Positions 9,668 through 18,560 of a stretch of DNA of 64,000 nt are shown piece after piece. Every line of letters starts with the position of its first letter. The stretch's first letter is position 1. The DNA lies in assembly GCA_030849805.1 (NCBI GenBank), contig JASANZ010002275.1, positions 177,953-241,952 of the forward strand, in the 5' to 3' direction. The notes under the pieces were generated by a model. The model was not told where the DNA came from and ran no database searches. It saw only the letters and a program-made list of their open reading frames with translations. Source of the stretch: Sergeia podlipaevii. Lineage: Eukaryota > Euglenozoa > Kinetoplastea > Trypanosomatida > Trypanosomatidae. The position numbers and the translations under genes are program-made.

Positions 9668-10186
9668 ATGGAGCTTATGGACCGCCCTCTCTCCGATTAC
9701 ATCAAGGAGCAGAAGATTGACAAAGAGCTGCACAAGCGTGGCCGCGGTGGCGCTGGTGAGAAGAAGAGGGAAGGCGGTCACCGTCGTAGCAACAACAATG
9801 GCAACAACAACAACAACAACCGCGGCGGAAACCGCAACGACAGCAAGAACAGCGGCAGGAGGAACAACAACAACGGCAACAACAGTCGCTCCGAAGGTGG
9901 TCGCCGTCGCTTCCGCACTGACCGCCGCATTGGTGACAGCCGCCCCACCACCAGTCGTTTCCGCAGCCGCGGTGGCAACAACAACAACAACAACAACAAT
10001 AACGGTGGTAGCCGTGGTGGATCAAGGCGCGCCGATGATGCCGACCGCAACCGCAACCGCGCTCGTGGCGCTAAGAGCACCGCCGCCCCTCGCCGCCGCC
10101 GTATTACTGACTCTGACCGCAACGAGCGCACTCGCAACAACCGTCGCCGCGATGCCATCTCGCTCTCTCGCTTCTCCCGCAATTAA
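9668..10186 (+). CDS. Arg/Asn/Gly-rich protein with UAP56-binding-motif-like N-terminus, 172 aa (ALY/Yra1-like candidate)
   Basis: The first 16 residues contain MDRPLSDYIKEQK. This fits the UAP56/Sub2-binding motif of ALY/REF, Yra1 and related mRNA-export adaptors (hydrophobic-D-x-x-L-x-D/E-x-I-x-x-x-K). The remaining 150 residues are disordered and made almost only of Arg, Asn, Gly and Ser, with RGG/RGN-like repeats and Asn runs encoded by AAC. There is no RRM. The composition is typical of RNA-binding, arginine-methylated proteins. A role as an adaptor loading the helicase onto mRNA is inferred from the motif alone. The gene is probably real because it has a clean polypyrimidine-AG leader 14 nt upstream and a consistent codon pattern. 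The other frames over this interval are low-complexity shadows. Confidence 0.7.
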   Translation: MELMDRPLSDYIKEQKIDKELHKRGRGGAGEKKREGGHRRSNNNGNNNNNNRGGNRNDSKNSGRRNNNNGNNSRSEGGRRRFRTDRRIGDSRPTTSRFRSRGGNNNNNNNNNGGSRGGSRRADDADRNRNRARGAKSTAAPRRRRITDSDRNERTRNNRRRDAISLSRFSRN

Positions 10187-11959
10187 AAGGTTAGATAGTC
10201 TTGCAGTGCGAAGGTTGAGGGAAACGAAAACACACATGAGAAGTTGTGCGTACACAATGGTAAGGAAAACTTTGTAGTCAAGATAGTCGTTTGAAAACGT
10301 GTATCTTTCCAAACAACATGTGAGGCGTGGAGAGATGACGGGCACACCTTTTTGAGGTATGATGCTCTCAATGTTCGGCACACCGCTTACACCTCAATAT
10401 TGAGGAGGGTGGAAGAAGGGAGAGTCCAGGCGCGCTTTCCTCTTTTTCTATATTGACGTCTTCTTTATTTGCCATTATACACCAAATTGCCGCCATTATT
10501 TTTTGTGGTTCTGTGTTAAGCTTCCTTGCTCACGCATGAATGGCTTATGTTTAGATGTCTCAGTGTGACGTATGGGCCGATCGGCGTGTATAGATAATGG
10601 CATCACTGATCCTGAGCACATCATTCGTTAGATTTGACGTGCAGCCTTGATTGGCTAACATCATATATATCAACAACAACAAAGAAAAATACAAATGTAC
10701 TGAAAGGTAAAGTGTGTCTATGCGCATCTTCGTATATCACATGCATGCCTAGTCGCGAATGTTACCACATATGCCACTGCATAGAGGTGCTCAAGCTGTT
10801 AGCGAACAATAGCAAAGGAAGAAAGGAAGATGATGGAAAAGAAATAGTTAGCTGAGCAGTTGTCATGGCAAGAATGTGCTCTAGTGACCGTGAAATCCAA
10901 GCACCTTGCAGACGCAGATGATGCAGAAGCGCCAAAACCCATTATTAAAAAAAAAAAAAGGAACAAAAAAGTATGCATTTTCATAGCGCGAGCCACGCAC
11001 AGATCATCGCTGCACCAAGTCTTATTACAGATGAGAGGGGAAGGTGTGAGCAAATTAGATGCTACTGCAAGCCGCCTCTTCATGACCTCTCGCATGCCTC
11101 TTTCAGCACATGTCCACTTTCCTGCGATACTGTGGCGATAGGCACACCTGGATGGTAGCATCTCAAAGCCGATGAAGGAGAGTGTATATGGATATGTAGA
11201 TGAACTTACAGACATATTCACACACTTTCATCATGGTGTGTGTGTCTGTGTGTTTGTTTCTTTGTCAATGAGCTTCTTTTAGTATTTTATGGCAGAATTT
11301 TGCTTTATTTTCACTATTTTGTTTCTTTTCTCCTTTGCTATTTTTTTTGTATACATTATTGGCTAACCTCTTTTGATTTTTTACTTTTTTTCTAGATATA
11401 CATTTATTTAGATTTAACATATAATAAAACGCTTTGAGAGGCTGTTAGACGGATAGCGGGACCAAGAAGAAGTGTGTTTTTGCTTTCTCCTTACGTGCTT
11501 CTCCTATTGTGTCTACTGTCACTTTTGATGATTTTTTTCTGGTGTTCTGACCTTTTCTTCTTTCTTTAAACACAATTTATCTTTTTTGTCCCTGTCTTTC
11601 AATTTGAAAGCGCATAGTGGAGGTGTGGACGAATACAAGGTAGGTGAATAGATACCCTTCTTTCGATTCTCTTCTCCTTGTATATATATACTCGCAGCGG
11701 AGGTGCGTCACTCCGCTCTCGTTAGTATCCATTTTTTTAAAAAAAAAATCGTCCATTTCCCCTCCTTTCTTGTGAATCTATCGCGCAAACAGTGATAGAG
11801 GGGCACGAGCCAATCGCAAAGGACAGAACTGGATATAGTGAGCACCCTATCTGCCAGTTTTGGGGTGAACACTTATATTTTTTTATTATTTTTTAGTAAC
11901 GTAAAATTGTAATTTTTGTCTTTTTTCATTGTAGTTGTTCATCCTTTATAAATTTTATC
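10187..11959. other. Longest gene-free stretch within the + block (1.8 kb)
   Basis: No convincing coding region on either strand. A 140-codon minus-strand frame (10799-11221) opposes the transcription unit and resembles no family. There is a (GT)n run at about 11237-11252. A T7A10 inverted homopolymer at 11732-11748 is preceded by TCGTTAGTAT (see findings). T-rich tracts near 11880-11940 serve the next gene. Confidence 0.55.
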
Positions 11960-13309
11960 ATGCGGAAAACAATTGTTCGACGGCTTCTCAACGTGGCTGG
12001 AGAGACGCCAGATTACCGTAGCAAGCCTGGCTTGCGTAACTTACTTTTAGAGGTCCAATCAAGCCCATACAAGGAGCAATTCAAGGACTACTGGGCGACC
12101 CCAGTGCCTTTTGCAGATCGTGAATACGGCACAAAACCCAAGTTAGGAGATCCAATTCCAACTCGGCGTGCCGCGACGGCCATCGTTGTGGGGAAGAACA
12201 AGTACGTTGATCTCGAAAAGGTCGAAACTGGAGAGGATAACGACTACAAGGTGCTCATGATGTACCGTCAATCAAAGGGGCGGTACATCAAGGACCAGTT
12301 TGTTTTTCCTGCCTTTCCAATTGGACTGGAGGACATTTCCGAAGATTGGGGGAAGGTTCTGCGTCGACGCGGTGTGATCACTCAGTGGTCTGACATGCAA
12401 CATCGACTGACCGCCATGCGCGCGCTCTTTTCTATCACAAATCTGCTTCTTATTCCAAAGGAAGGCGGTGGTCTTGCGGAGGTGGAGGGTCCGCCAGGGC
12501 CGCGCCGGTGGCATCTTATCTGTCACAGCTACCCCAAGGCTATGAGACATCTTGTCGATGTGCTCGAGCTACCTATGGAGACGTGTCTATCGCAGCTTGT
12601 GCCCTTTCGTCGTATCATCACGCCAGCCACTGAAACGTTCCGTTTTGACAACTTGAGCTACCTTGTCACTTTTGAAAAGTTGCCCGATGTCAACCTCACT
12701 ATCTCTACCGTTGGGGAAAAGCTCGTGTGGGTGTCCCCGATGGAGGCAATGGCGCGATTTAATGCAGGTATCATGAACATGCCAACGCCAAATTTGATCG
12801 CACTGTCTGAGCTACATAATGAGTGCCCTACTTTTGAGGATGTGATGCGCAAGCGCAACACAGACATACCTCGGCCACTCGAGCCAGAGCTCTTCCATCA
12901 TAGCCAAACCAAAGTTGCCACAGTAGTGCTTCCTGGTGATGTGTTTCATACCGCTACCACCGCCGAAGATCGCGTAGCCAAATACGTTCGTCGCTTTGTG
13001 TATGAGAAGGACTACCCATTTGGCGTCCGCGCAGTGTTTGATGAGCGTCCTGCTACTCCTGAGGAGCTGGTAGAGACCCTTGAAAAGGAAAAACCCCTGC
13101 TTCTAGAAGAAGCCAACGAAAACGACATGTTGTACGCAGAGGTGCCGTACCCGAAGCGTGCCACGAAGCCACAGGACTTTGGCAAGACTCCGTACCCTGT
13201 GCCAAGCTTTTCTTTTCAAGAAGGAGCGGAAAATGAAGAGGGCTTCATACCTGTCCGCGCAAACAATATGCGGCCACGTGTAGATGACATGTATAGCAAG
13301 GTGAGGTGA
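11960..13309 (+). CDS. NUDT19-like Nudix-fold protein with degenerate Nudix box, probably mitochondrial, 449 aa
   Basis: The N-terminus is basic and lacks acidic residues for about 12 residues (MRKTIVRRLLNVAG), as in mitochondrial presequences. Residues about 75-175 resemble the Nudix fold of NUDT19: a strand with VLMMYRQSKGRYIKDQFVFP in place of the usual 'vLLlqRs...FVFPGG', then LTAMRALFSITNLLL where an active enzyme has R-E-x-x-E-E-x-G-hydrophobic. The Arg is kept, but the catalytic Glu residues and the Gly are absent, so hydrolase activity is unlikely. The other half (about 175-449) has folded character (WHLICHSYP, FDNLSYLVTFEKL) and a proline-rich, charged tail. Kinetoplastid mitochondria have Nudix-fold proteins in ribosomes and RNA-processing complexes (for example MERS1, an active one). 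A structural role of that kind is the best guess. Confidence 0.7.
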   Translation: MRKTIVRRLLNVAGETPDYRSKPGLRNLLLEVQSSPYKEQFKDYWATPVPFADREYGTKPKLGDPIPTRRAATAIVVGKNKYVDLEKVETGEDNDYKVLMMYRQSKGRYIKDQFVFPAFPIGLEDISEDWGKVLRRRGVITQWSDMQHRLTAMRALFSITNLLLIPKEGGGLAEVEGPPGPRRWHLICHSYPKAMRHLVDVLELPMETCLSQLVPFRRIITPATETFRFDNLSYLVTFEKLPDVNLTISTVGEKLVWVSPMEAMARFNAGIMNMPTPNLIALSELHNECPTFEDVMRKRNTDIPRPLEPELFHHSQTKVATVVLPGDVFHTATTAEDRVAKYVRRFVYEKDYPFGVRAVFDERPATPEELVETLEKEKPLLLEEANENDMLYAEVPYPKRATKPQDFGKTPYPVPSFSFQEGAENEEGFIPVRANNMRPRVDDMYSKVR

Positions 13310-14002
13310 TGTGGTATCCCTCCTCCCTCCCCCCCCCCCCCCNCAATAGGCACGCCGAGGAAACGCGTAGGGGAATCTAGGCGCTTTCTTTCTTTTTCGC
13401 TGCTCCAAAACAAAAAAAAGAAAGGAAGAAACGAAAAGAAAGGTTTGTGGTTTATGTCTTTTTTGCAATCATGTACTTTTGATTGTAGATGTTTGCCAAC
13501 GCGTTTCTTTCTTTCATTCAGGAAGTATGTATTGGTTTGGTGGCAATTCTGGCTTTGTTATCGATGCAGTAATTTTAAGTGCTTCTGTTGTTGTTTTATG
13601 AATGATTTTTGTAGGGGAGAGGGGTAAAAACTGAATGTGAAATGTGCTTGTGTGGAGTAGCGTTCTATCGACAAAAGAAACTGTTGCTTCGTAGTTATTT
13701 TTCTCTTTTTTTTTTTTGGAAAGCAGAGGTGAGTCTATACTATGATGATGGTATGGCTAGCTGTAATATAGTTGCTTGTTCATTTTGGTTTTTTATGTAC
13801 TTGATGTTTTCTCTTTCTTTTATTCTTTTATTTTATTTTTTCGCCTTTATACTCATTGCCTTCTTACTTCTTTCTTCCTCTGTTGTTTGTTTGCGTTCTT
13901 TTTTTCTCTCTCTCAAGATGCACTATTCCGCGCCGCGGACTAATCATTGTTGACAAACAAAGCATATTACCCGCACACCTTGAAAAGCACTACATTGTAT
14001 AT
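13310..14002. other. Intergenic region with C-homopolymer and one ambiguous base
   Basis: A run of C at about 13329-13344 contains an N at 13343, so the homopolymer length is uncertain. The rest is T-rich. A dense C/T tract at about 13860-13915 precedes the next gene. Confidence 0.7.
13916..13917 (+). promoter_or_regulatory. Predicted spliced-leader acceptor AG directly before an ATG
   Basis: First AG after the long tract ending TTTTTCTCTCTCTCA. The bases straight after it are ATG, opening a short upstream frame (13918-13953). Confidence 0.55.
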
Positions 14003-14554
14003 ATGCAGAAGTGCACTATGGCCTCCTTTCTGAGCGCGCTGAGGCCAGGTGTGTACCTTCTCAATATTAGCGCGAAGCCAGGTGCACGATCATCCTCCTT
14101 GGTTGGGCCAGTGGCGCTCACGGACGCTACGATTGAAGTGCGTGTGGCAGCTCCTCCAGTGGAAGGGCAGGCCAACGCGGAGCTGATTGAATTTATGCAC
14201 GACATACTTAGCGAGCAGTTGGCACATTGGAAGCGAGCTCCAGGAACATACATGGATGGCACGTCGTACGCCAAGCGGATGGCAACGGCGCAGCATGCGT
14301 CAGCGTCGACGCTTGAGAACACAACTAACTTGCAGCCCCAGGGCAAAGGTGCTGCTGGGAAGAAGAGTAAGACAAAGTTAGGGAAACCACAAGGGGCTGG
14401 AAACAAGGTTGCCAAGGAGGAGGAAATGCCCTCCAAGGTATCAGTGAGTCTGGCACGCGGAGGCACATCAAGAACGAAGACGCTGCAGGTGGAGTTTCCT
14501 GCCGCAGAAGAGGTGCTTATTGCCGTATTGGAAAAGGCCGCGTCAGAGTCATAG
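14003..14554 (+). CDS. DUF167 / YggU-family protein, 183 aa
   Basis: Residues about 16-70 match the DUF167 (YggU, human C15orf40-like) fold: the LNISAKPGARSSSL strand, then the IEVRVAAPPVEGQANAELIEF segment, the family's most conserved part (AxPveGkAN). The closing part (about 145-183) carries the VSLARGGTSRTKTLQVEF strand pair typical of the family's C-terminus. Between them is an insertion of about 70 residues rich in Lys, Ala and Gly, absent from bacterial members of about 100 aa. The start is taken at the ATG at 14003; the ATG at 14018 (MASFL) is almost as good. The frame is open further upstream to 13856, but that part lies in the pyrimidine tract. Function in the family is unknown. Confidence 0.85.
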   Translation: MQKCTMASFLSALRPGVYLLNISAKPGARSSSLVGPVALTDATIEVRVAAPPVEGQANAELIEFMHDILSEQLAHWKRAPGTYMDGTSYAKRMATAQHASASTLENTTNLQPQGKGAAGKKSKTKLGKPQGAGNKVAKEEEMPSKVSVSLARGGTSRTKTLQVEFPAAEEVLIAVLEKAASES

Positions 14555-14936
14555 TGGTTGCTTTCTCATTACAGAATCAATTTCTAAAAATATGCAATGC
14601 AATACATGCATCCATGTGCGAATTGCAATGACTTCACAAAACATTATTGAAAAGGGCCAATCTACTGTAACTTCCTTCTTTTTCTCTTCTCTTTTCCTCA
14701 AACATGGCTTTTCAGTGCCAAGCCAGAAGGGACCCTTATCTTGTATATTAAGCTATTACATCTTGCACAGATATCTACACACGTCTCTTGGTTAGTTTAA
14801 TTTTCTTTATTATTTTTTTCAAACATTGACGCGGTTTTTTTTTTTCTTGCGGGATAAACAAAAGTATATAGGCAAGCAAGCTTTCAAGAGAACAAAAATT
14901 TAAAGTTCTTGGTAAATCAAATCAATTACATATTAG
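14555..14936. other. Intergenic region, no gene seen
   Basis: T-rich tracts at about 14800-14850 probably direct trans-splicing of the next gene. Nothing else is recognised. Confidence 0.65.
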
Positions 14937-16229
14937 ATGAGCTATCATACATTTTCTTATCTTCCGTTGAAGCGCAAAACGGGGACACTTCGATCCCCAC
15001 TCACGGTCACAACTGCCACAGTATCATCTACCTCTGATGCAGCTCAAGGGTCAACCACAACATCCCCAACAGGGCGATTTGCAGACCGATATCCCATCCG
15101 CGTCACCCCTTCGGCTTTAGAGGACCTCATCTATGCAATCGTCTACTCTGTGGAGTTTCAGGCGCCTGTTGAGCCTCATCCCCCATTCAAGTACCTAGGC
15201 ACTAGCGCTGGGGCTAACAGTAGTGGTGCAGCAGGCGGCGACACAGTAACAGGCATGATATCTACACTCACAATCTTTTTTGGTCGTGTTCCAGTCGCCA
15301 CCTCCGCAGGCGCTGTAGGCAGCTCTTCGCGACTTTCCCCGCGGCAGGAGCAAGAGCACGCGACGCAGCAGCGTCTCTGCGCGCAGGCTTGTGTCACACC
15401 TGTGACGCAGGTTGTGCATAAACTGGGTGGTATCCACATTGTTGTGCGGCGGCAGCACAGTAACACAGTTGGACCAGCAAAGCAGAAGGCGGTGATGGAT
15501 GCCCGGCGTCTTATTGTCGAGGACCTGCAGGGGCCGTCTCGCACGGTGGGAGTTGCTGGTGGTATTAGCGGCGCCAGTGCACACTCTTCGCGATGCAGCA
15601 CTTCTCCTACACGGGACGATCTGCCATTTCACCACATGAATAGCGGCGCAACAGCGGCACCGCTTTCGCCATCTCCTTCGAGTGGTAGAGGTGGTGCATG
15701 TGGTACTGCTGGCTCCTCTGTGAATCAGCTGCTGCCGCCGCCTGTGCCATCCACCTCGTCTCTCTTTTCAGCCGGCGGTCCCCCTAGCTCCTCTCCTTCG
15801 CCCGGATTGTACTCCGCTTCATTGTTTATGGCAGGGCCAGAGGAGGTGGGGATGGAGTTGACCGTCCGCCTTGTCGCCAAGGAGAGCGGTGCGTGGAGTG
15901 GCACGCGCCTGAGACCTATTGCAGAGCTCATATTCCCTATTATCAGGACAAACAACGAAGATACCACCTTATACATGGGCCGTGGTGGATCTGGGGAGCT
16001 GACGTCGGCTACGATGGTGGCGACTAGCGCGAGCCGCACCAGTGGTGTAATGCAACCAGCTGCGCACTCAGATCTTATCTTTGTGAACGACCCTCAGCAA
16101 GTACAGGATGCGCTGCTCTTTATCACCAACTGCTTCTATGATGCGATCAGTATGGAGACGTTTCTTGACTTTACAAACGGGGAGCTGCAGTTTGACGCAC
16201 AAATCAAAAGGAAGCGCAGTTTCCTTTAA
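14937..16229 (+). CDS. Possible Atg101-like (HORMA) protein, 430 aa
   Basis: Not securely recognised. The part around residues 55-85 (VTPSALEDLIYAIVYSVEF and what follows) resembles the start of Atg101 proteins, where a 'x-PSAvrDvvkgIlhtIfFhR' helix opens the HORMA domain. Later segments could fit the remaining Atg101 strands: IHIVVRRQHSN (about residue 162-172) and MELTVRLVAK followed by a helix ending in FPIIRTNNED (about 305-345). Long Ser/Gly/Pro-rich insertions separate these pieces, which doubles the usual length of about 220 residues. In animals and plants Atg101 partners Atg13 in the Atg1 kinase complex that starts autophagy. The C-terminal 50 residues (DLIFVNDPQQVQDALL onward) look folded but match nothing I know. 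If the match fails, this is an unassigned trypanosomatid protein. Confidence 0.4.
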   Translation: MSYHTFSYLPLKRKTGTLRSPLTVTTATVSSTSDAAQGSTTTSPTGRFADRYPIRVTPSALEDLIYAIVYSVEFQAPVEPHPPFKYLGTSAGANSSGAAGGDTVTGMISTLTIFFGRVPVATSAGAVGSSSRLSPRQEQEHATQQRLCAQACVTPVTQVVHKLGGIHIVVRRQHSNTVGPAKQKAVMDARRLIVEDLQGPSRTVGVAGGISGASAHSSRCSTSPTRDDLPFHHMNSGATAAPLSPSPSSGRGGACGTAGSSVNQLLPPPVPSTSSLFSAGGPPSSSPSPGLYSASLFMAGPEEVGMELTVRLVAKESGAWSGTRLRPIAELIFPIIRTNNEDTTLYMGRGGSGELTSATMVATSASRTSGVMQPAAHSDLIFVNDPQQVQDALLFITNCFYDAISMETFLDFTNGELQFDAQIKRKRSFL

Positions 16230-16515
16230 TTTCATCTCTCTCTATTGGAGAAGAGGAGATTATCTAGATTATTATTTTTTCTTCTTGCTTTTCATTGCTT
16301 GCTTTGCTTTTGATAAGGAGCTAGACACATTTCAGAACAGAAATAGGACAAAAAGGTTCCGATGTCATTTTCTTTATTTGGGGGGAGGGGCGTCTCTATC
16401 CTTTGTCACACTCAATAGACATTTTTGCTTCTCATTTTCTTGCTTGGTGACTATTCTATTTATGCTGCTTGCTGAAAAATGGTTTGTATGCGACAAAGAA
16501 AATGTATTTATTTTG

Positions 16516-16576
<61 letters not shown>

Positions 16577-17021
16577 ACTGTGTTTATATGCATTGTTACA
16601 GAAGAAAACGAATGTAGTTGTATTTCTGTCGCTGAATTTGTTTTCTTGTGCATTGTTGGTGTATGTTGTTTGGCATGCCGTGCACATATGGCTTCACACG
16701 TGTGAGTTTTGCTTTGACGTTTCTCTTCTTCTTTTTTTTGTTGTTGTTGTTTCCTAATTGATCTTCCCTTTTTATGAGTATTTTGTTCTTCCTCTCATCT
16801 TCTTTTTTTTTTCTTTCAAATCTTTTTCCGAATATTCTATTTAAAATATAATTTAAAATAGCTGCCACTCCGAAGCAAACATAATCAATAGGAGAACTCT
16901 ACGGTCAAGTGCATGTACATGCGGCTTTGGGAATAGTGGTTGCATTTCCGTCCTTTTCTTCTACTTTCGTTAATACATACAAACTATTTGCGAGATACTG
17001 TGTTAAAACCCTCAACATCTG
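16230..17021. other. Intergenic region with a CT/TA compound microsatellite
   Basis: No gene seen. (CT)n at 16516-16535 runs directly into (TA)n at 16536-16573. T-rich tracts follow at about 16720-16810 and 16945-16970. Confidence 0.7.
16516..16573 (+). repeat. Compound (CT)10(TA)19 microsatellite
   Basis: Uninterrupted dinucleotide runs of about 20 and 38 nt, the longest simple repeat in the window. Confidence 0.9.
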
Positions 17022-18560
17022 ATGACCACCAAACTATCTTGGGAGTCTCTTGAAGCAGAGTGGGCTCGCAGCACCACCTATACGCACACCAACCTTCTCT
17101 CTCTCTTGGAGGAGGCTCAGCACAAGGTGCACACTTATGTTGCTTCACATCAAGGAGAGGTGGCAGAACTCCGGCGCTGCCAAGAGGAGCACAACGCACG
17201 CAAACGTCCTCATGCCGATGAAGTACCTGAAGATTCTCACAGCACCACCACTGACGTTGTTGCCGAAGAGGAAAAGGGAAGTAATCTTGGCGAGGGCGTT
17301 GATACAGAAATCTCTGCACAGCACCCGTTCAAGAATTCGGCGTCGCCACTGACATCTTCTTTTCTTTACAACGAAGACAATGACGCAGAGTGGGCGGACT
17401 TGTATGACAGCATATGCACTGTACAGGCGCCAATGGTTCGTTGCAGCCGTCCTGCCTTTCGGAAGGTGTGTCGCTTATGGGGCACAAATGTTAACTACAC
17501 CCATATGTTTCTTGCCGACAGCTTTGTCAAGTCAGCTCATGCGCGTCACGCCGACTTTGCTTTGTACGAAGGGGAGAGCAGGTTGATCGTGCAGCTGGCT
17601 GCCAAAAGTGGGCCAAGCGCAGCGCAGGCATCGCTGCTTGTGGCGCCGTACTGTGATGCGATAGACCTCAACTGTGGATGCCCACAGCGCTGGGCCATGA
17701 AGGAAGGACTCGGGTCTGCATTGCTGGATAAGCCTGAGCTTGTTGCGGACATGGTGAGTTGTATCCGCAACGCCCTTGGTGGCTGCAGCGAGACTGTGGT
17801 ACCGTCTTATGGCCTTCCTTGTGTAGTCAAAATGCGCGTGAAAGACGGTGAGGACGTTCGGCGCAGCGTCGACTTTGCGCGACAGTGCGCTGCGGCTGGA
17901 GCAGGCTGGATTACAGTGCACGGCCGCACTCCCACTTGTGCTCCCAGTGCCCGTGTACGGTGGGAGGCGGTGCGGCTCATTCAGGAAAGCGTCAGCGTGC
18001 CGGTTGTGGCCAACGGTGGTGTCACGAGCCCCTCCACTGCAGTGATGACCGCCCTTGGCTGTAATGTGGGCTCTGTCATGTCAGCGAACGGCTTGCTTGA
18101 CAACCCAGCGGCGCTTTTCTTGCCTCGCAACAAGCAGGATGTGCAACGTCTCACGTTCGCTCCAACACACGGCTACTTGGGTCCGTATAGCTGCTGCGAC
18201 ACCTCTGAGCTTCACGAGATCATTAATTGTTGTGATGACGAAGTGCTTTTTGCTTCCGCCTCCCCCTATTGTCGCTACTTAAACTCACCAACTGAGAATA
18301 TCACCGAACTGGAAAGGTATGAGAGACGTCTTTGGGGCCTTGCGGCGACGCCGCTCGAAGCTATCTCAGACTTTGTGCGGCTCTCTATTATGACGGACTT
18401 GGCCTTTCCTACCACCATTCAGCAAGTGTTGCGTATGGCGCGAGTATATCTATCCCCTACAGAACGTTCACACATTGCGTTGTTGCGGTCGAACGTCGCG
18501 GTTCTTAACGAGCTGCAGAGGCTTGGTCTTTACACTATCTCTGGCCTAGTGGAGCTCTAA
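17022..18560 (+). CDS. tRNA-dihydrouridine synthase, Dus4-like, 512 aa
   Basis: Residues about 133-365 form a Dus TIM barrel: QAPMVRCSRPAFRKVCRLWG, then LADSFVKSAHAR, LIVQLAAKSG, the catalytic-loop motif NCGCPQRWAM (C218 and C220; the Cys of the GCP motif is the usual proton donor), PCVVKMRVKDGEDVRRSVDF, WITVHGRT and VPVVANGGV for FMN phosphate binding. PMVR.S and CGCPQRWAM are hallmarks of the eukaryotic Dus4 branch, which reduces U20a/U20b in the tRNA D-loop. An N-terminal extension of about 130 residues (His/Glu-rich, disordered) and a C-terminal extension of about 140 residues flank the barrel; the latter should include the helical tRNA-binding domain. Cofactors are FMN and NADPH. Start is the first ATG after the tract at 16945-16970. 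Confidence 0.93.
   Translation: MTTKLSWESLEAEWARSTTYTHTNLLSLLEEAQHKVHTYVASHQGEVAELRRCQEEHNARKRPHADEVPEDSHSTTTDVVAEEEKGSNLGEGVDTEISAQHPFKNSASPLTSSFLYNEDNDAEWADLYDSICTVQAPMVRCSRPAFRKVCRLWGTNVNYTHMFLADSFVKSAHARHADFALYEGESRLIVQLAAKSGPSAAQASLLVAPYCDAIDLNCGCPQRWAMKEGLGSALLDKPELVADMVSCIRNALGGCSETVVPSYGLPCVVKMRVKDGEDVRRSVDFARQCAAAGAGWITVHGRTPTCAPSARVRWEAVRLIQESVSVPVVANGGVTSPSTAVMTALGCNVGSVMSANGLLDNPAALFLPRNKQDVQRLTFAPTHGYLGPYSCCDTSELHEIINCCDDEVLFASASPYCRYLNSPTENITELERYERRLWGLAATPLEAISDFVRLSIMTDLAFPTTIQQVLRMARVYLSPTERSHIALLRSNVAVLNELQRLGLYTISGLVEL

Noticed and set aside
9429..10277. 282-codon frame overlapping the Arg/Asn/Gly-rich gene
   Set aside because: Its first third lies in the T-rich leader and the rest is an Ala/Thr-rich alternative reading of AAC/CGC repeats.
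10820..10930. GATGATG and CTGA words suggesting a C/D snoRNA
   Set aside because: Spacing between the possible boxes is too short and no terminal stem could be drawn.
10799..11221. 140-codon minus-strand frame in the long gap
   Set aside because: Opposes the transcription unit, has a biased hydrophobic composition and no recognisable domain; the overlapping plus frame starts from TTG only.
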